Positions 61,328-64,000 of a stretch of 64,000 bases of DNA are shown here, piece by piece. The position numbers were made by a program, and so were the translations under genes. Under the pieces are notes generated by a model. It was not told where the DNA came from. It saw only the letters and a program-made list of their open reading frames with translations, and ran no database searches. Where the stretch lies: contig NZ_CP024633.1 of the NCBI RefSeq assembly GCF_004924335.1, positions 2,914,001 through 2,978,000 on the forward strand, in the 5' to 3' direction. Position 1 is the first letter of the stretch. Every line of letters begins with the position of its first letter. Origin of the DNA: Mycobacteroides salmoniphilum (lineage in GTDB: Bacteria > Actinomycetota > Actinomycetes > Mycobacteriales > Mycobacteriaceae).

Positions 61328-61551
61328 TCCATGCGCAGGCGGGATGCCACAAGGAGAGGAGAAGGAGACGCCAACACATCGCGGCGCACGTTCACAAACA
61401 ACGAAGGTCTATAGACAGAGGCAGAAGTCGCCACAAGAACCGGTCCAATCAACAGATACGGAGCCACCCAGGCACGCCGATAACGGGCGCTGCACGGCTA
61501 GTGAAGGTTTGATACACGAAAGACGGCAGCAATTGCCGACTCAGCGGTCCC

Positions 61552-61926
61552 TCAGCGCCGATTGATCCCCAAATACAGAAGTCGTTGCCAGCCAGCATTA
61601 TCCGGAGCATGTGAAAGTAACGCGCTACGCCGTGACATCAACAGAACCAGCAGTGCCGCGCCACCAAGCGCAAAGACCGACACGCTGAGCGGCAGCCAGA
61701 CTGGCTGCACAGCGAGTCCGAGCCGAGCGCGGGCGACGGCCATGCCGTGCTGCACCGGTTCCCAATGATGAACCTCGACAGTGTCATACAACGATACCGG
61801 GGTCGCAGCATGTGCTAAATGCGAACTCTCGACAGGCAACAAGCAAGCGCCTCCGACGAACAAGCACAGAATTGCCAGCACGACCGCGGAGTACAGCCGG
61901 TACTTGGGCACCCCGCGACCTGACAT
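61552..61926 (-). CDS. Two-helix membrane protein with His-bearing exported loop
   Basis: The 124-residue protein has membrane segments near residues 13-33 and 79-97. The exported loop between them contains HLAHAATP and VEVHHWEPVQHGMA, several His that could bind a metal. The C-terminus LLYLGINRR resembles the ending of small LpqS-like exported proteins but I cannot assign it. ATG 61926 was taken; 61947 is the longer option. About 220 bp (61328-61551) between it and the porin holds no gene. Confidence 0.55.
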   Translation of the reverse strand: MSGRGVPKYRLYSAVVLAILCLFVGGACLLPVESSHLAHAATPVSLYDTVEVHHWEPVQHGMAVARARLGLAVQPVWLPLSVSVFALGGAALLVLLMSRRSALLSHAPDNAGWQRLLYLGINRR

Positions 61927-62040
61927 GTCAACGATGGTACCAGGCAAATTTTCGCAACTGTGGGCTCAAGACTGGTTGTTCTCGAAAGAACCTCTGCCAT
62001 AGTTATTCTGCTGCGCAACCAGATTGAGCAGTCTAGGCCG

Positions 62041-63396
62041 CTACGTCGTCGCCCGTGACACAAATCTGGCAACCGCCTGAGGATGCGCTGCCGGATGCGT
62101 ATGCAGGTACGAGGCGTGGATGCGGCCCTCCCCCGCCACCACGCCCTCACGACGGACACCGTCGGAGGTGCCCCAGGCCCAGGCGCGATACCCAGCGTCA
62201 TCGCGATAGTCGACCGTGGTGCGATGAAACTCGTGTCCGCTCAACCGTTCCCCCTCATCGAACAACGCAGAGCCGGTGATCGCCACGGCGTCCCGGTACC
62301 CGAGGGTGAGCGAATCGGTGAAGCGGGCATGCGCGTTAATCACCCCACACATCGGCGCGCCGTCGAGGTCGTGACACAGGTACGTGAGCCCCGCGCATTC
62401 GGCATGGATCGGTCCCGACATGTCACGAACCTGTTGGCGTAGTGATTCATTGGACGACAGGTCGGCGGTGAACTGTTCTGGAAATCCGCCGGGCAGTACC
62501 AAGGCAGCGGTCTCGTCGGGCAATGCGTCCCGGCGCGGGTCGAATTCGGCCACCACCGCACCCGCGGCGGCCAACAACTCGCGATGTTCGGCGTAGCCGA
62601 AGGTAAACGCCGAACCAGCCGCCAGCGCCACCACGGGCTCCCCGACCACCGGGGCGCCGATGGCGTCCGCCGGATCCCACGGGGGGGCCGTCACCTCACT
62701 GCGGGCGGCGGCGACAATCGCGGGTATGTCCACATGCGCGCCGACCAGCTGGGTCATCGCCTCGATCGCATCGAGTGCTGCCTGGCCATGCTCGATAGCC
62801 GTCACCAGTCCCAAATGTCTTGATGGGACCGATATCTCCTCGATACGAGGCAACGCCCCGAGCACGGAAAGTCCGGCACGGTCGGCTGCTGCCGTGAGGA
62901 TCTCGCGGTGCCGCGCCGACCCGACCCGGTTCAGAATCACGCCGGCGATCCTGATCCCCTCCTCGGCGGCATGTACCACAAAACCATGCAGGAGCGCAGC
63001 CATGCTCTGGCTGTATCCCTTGGCGTCGACCACCAGCACCACCGGTGCCCCGAGCAAGGCTGCGATCTGGGCCGTGGAACCCTCCGCATCACCGATCCGG
63101 CCGTCGAAGAGCCCCATCACTCCTTCGATTACGGCGATATCGGCGCCGCGGCAGCCGTGCCCGAACAGGGGTCCGATCAGATCGCTGCCCACGAGCACGC
63201 TGTCGAGATTGCGGCCCGGCCTGCCGGTCACCAGGCTGTGATATCCGGGATCGATGTAATCCGGCCCTACCTTGAACGGCGCCACGCGGTGACCCGCACG
63301 CCGCAGCGCGCCCATCAAGCCCGTGGCCACCGTGGTCTTTCCGCTGCCCGACGCGGGCGCGGCGATCACGATCGCGGGAACGCTAACGGACACCAC
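62041..63396 (-). CDS. cobB: Cobyrinic acid a,c-diamide synthase
   Basis: The 451-residue enzyme uses ATP and glutamine to amidate the a and c carboxylates of (hydrogeno)byrinic/cobyrinic acid. The N-terminal P-loop APASGSGKTT (13-22) and the C-terminal class-I-type glutaminase region with HAECAGLTYL (Cys near 335) are visible. Orthologue of Rv2848c; the GTG start at 63396 lies 14 bp after cobO. Return of conserved Rv order after the island. Confidence 0.94.
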   Translation of the reverse strand: MVSVSVPAIVIAAPASGSGKTTVATGLMGALRRAGHRVAPFKVGPDYIDPGYHSLVTGRPGRNLDSVLVGSDLIGPLFGHGCRGADIAVIEGVMGLFDGRIGDAEGSTAQIAALLGAPVVLVVDAKGYSQSMAALLHGFVVHAAEEGIRIAGVILNRVGSARHREILTAAADRAGLSVLGALPRIEEISVPSRHLGLVTAIEHGQAALDAIEAMTQLVGAHVDIPAIVAAARSEVTAPPWDPADAIGAPVVGEPVVALAAGSAFTFGYAEHRELLAAAGAVVAEFDPRRDALPDETAALVLPGGFPEQFTADLSSNESLRQQVRDMSGPIHAECAGLTYLCHDLDGAPMCGVINAHARFTDSLTLGYRDAVAITGSALFDEGERLSGHEFHRTTVDYRDDAGYRAWAWGTSDGVRREGVVAGEGRIHASYLHTHPAAHPQAVARFVSRATT

Positions 63397-63410
63397 GCGC
63401 TACCGTCCGA

Positions 63411-64000
63411 TCACCATTCGATACCGCGTTGGCCCTTGCGGCCCTGGTCCATCGGATGTTTGACCTTAGTCATCTCGGTCACCAAGTCGGCAGCGTCCAA
63501 AAGCTGCTGTGGCGCATCGCGTCCGGTGATCACGACATGCTGCATGCCGGGGCGATTCCGCAGCACCGAGACCACCTCGTCGACGTCGACCCACCCCCAC
63601 TTGAGCGGGTAGGTGAATTCATCGAGCACATAGAAACCGTGTTCCTCCGCGGCCAGTCGCCGGGCAATCTCGGCCCAACCGGCGGCAGCATCGGCGGCGT
63701 GGTCGGTTTCGGTACCTGCCCGACGCGACCAGGACCAGCCCGACCCCATCTTGTGCCACTGCACCGAGCCGCCGATCCCGTGCTCATCATGCAGCTTGGC
63801 GAGCTCACCGAAGACCGATTCTTCCCCCACTCGCCACTTTGCACTCTTGACGAACTGGAACACCGCGACATCCGCACCGTGATGCCAGGCACGCAGTGCC
63901 ATGCCAAAGGCGGCGGTGGACTTGCCTTTTCCCGCGCCGGTGTGCACCGCGAGCACCGGGGCATTACGACGCGCCTTCGTGGTGAGCCCGTCCTCTGGCA
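63411..64000 (-). CDS. cobO: Corrinoid adenosyltransferase CobO (5' end cut off by the window)
   Basis: Frame reads from the window edge with PEDGLTTKARRNAPVLAVHTG then the P-loop GAGKGKST and ends MDQGRKGQRGIEW, the CobA/CobO family ending. It transfers adenosyl from ATP to cob(I)alamin-type corrinoids. The codon straddling 63999-64001 could be the ATG start (visible TG only), so nearly all of the 196 or so residues are present. Matches Rv2849c. Confidence 0.93.
   Translation of the reverse strand, partial: PEDGLTTKARRNAPVLAVHTGAGKGKSTAAFGMALRAWHHGADVAVFQFVKSAKWRVGEESVFGELAKLHDEHGIGGSVQWHKMGSGWSWSRRAGTETDHAADAAAGWAEIARRLAAEEHGFYVLDEFTYPLKWGWVDVDEVVSVLRNRPGMQHVVITGRDAPQQLLDAADLVTEMTKVKHPMDQGRKGQRGIEW

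Overview
This 64 kb window is chromosomal DNA of a mycobacterium. The evidence is high GC content, frequent GTG starts, ATGA stop/start overlaps, and an order of housekeeping genes that follows the Mycobacterium tuberculosis Rv2780-Rv2849c segment: ald, pepR, gpsI, lppU, rpsO, ribF, sirR, truB, pptT, pptH, dinF-like, nrnA, rbfA, infB, ylxR, nusA, rimP, two small alanine-rich genes, proS, efpA, cysG, cobB, cobO. The accessory content (MmpS/MmpL, PapA, Gap, MspA-like porin) suggests a rapidly growing species, possibly of the M. abscessus/chelonae group. That placement is inference.

Layout. 1-4.5 kb: end of ald, a di-iron protein plus flavin monooxygenase pair, an SDR and a DUF2182 membrane protein. 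4.5-15.6 kb: RNA turnover and translation genes (pepR, gpsI, lppU, rpsO, ribF), a DtxR-family regulator, then truB-pptT-pptH, in which the enzyme that loads phosphopantetheine on carrier proteins sits beside the hydrolase that removes it. 15.7-18.8 kb: a three-gene acyl-CoA dehydrogenase pair/crotonase operon. 18.8-35.7 kb: small membrane proteins, MATE exporter, a frameshifted nrnA, and the rbfA-infB-ylxR-nusA-rimP operon. A nitric-oxide module (nsrR, hmp and a small membrane protein) is inserted between ylxR and nusA. Then come proS, an efpA exporter and siroheme synthase cysG.

35.7-62 kb is accessory DNA lying between cysG and cobB, which are neighbours (Rv2847c, Rv2848c) in M. tuberculosis. 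It holds a fused ECF-type vitamin/metal importer, a 13E12-family HNH gene with a perfect SOS box on its start codon, and a lipid locus. The lipid locus is a 2,093-residue fully reducing type I PKS with a PapA acyltransferase and a Gap-type membrane protein on the minus strand, facing mmpS-mmpL-tetR on the plus strand across an 850 bp AT-richer divergent region. The parts resemble those that build and export methyl-branched acylated trehalose-type lipids, but no FadD/FAAL or PE-type acyltransferase is present. Next are the zinc-efflux P-type ATPase ctpC with its DUF1490 partner pacL1, a Gly/Pro-rich secreted peptide, a two-component system, and an MspA-like porin operon with two small related exported proteins. 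62-64 kb returns to the conserved backbone with cobB and the cut-off cobO.

Most notable observations: the PKS/PapA/Gap/MmpS-MmpL/TetR locus with candidate operators, the NsrR palindrome overlapping its own start codon, the SOS-controlled 13E12 gene whose 3' end runs into gap, the G7-tract frameshift in nrnA, the crotonase lacking both catalytic glutamates, and the MspA-porin operon.
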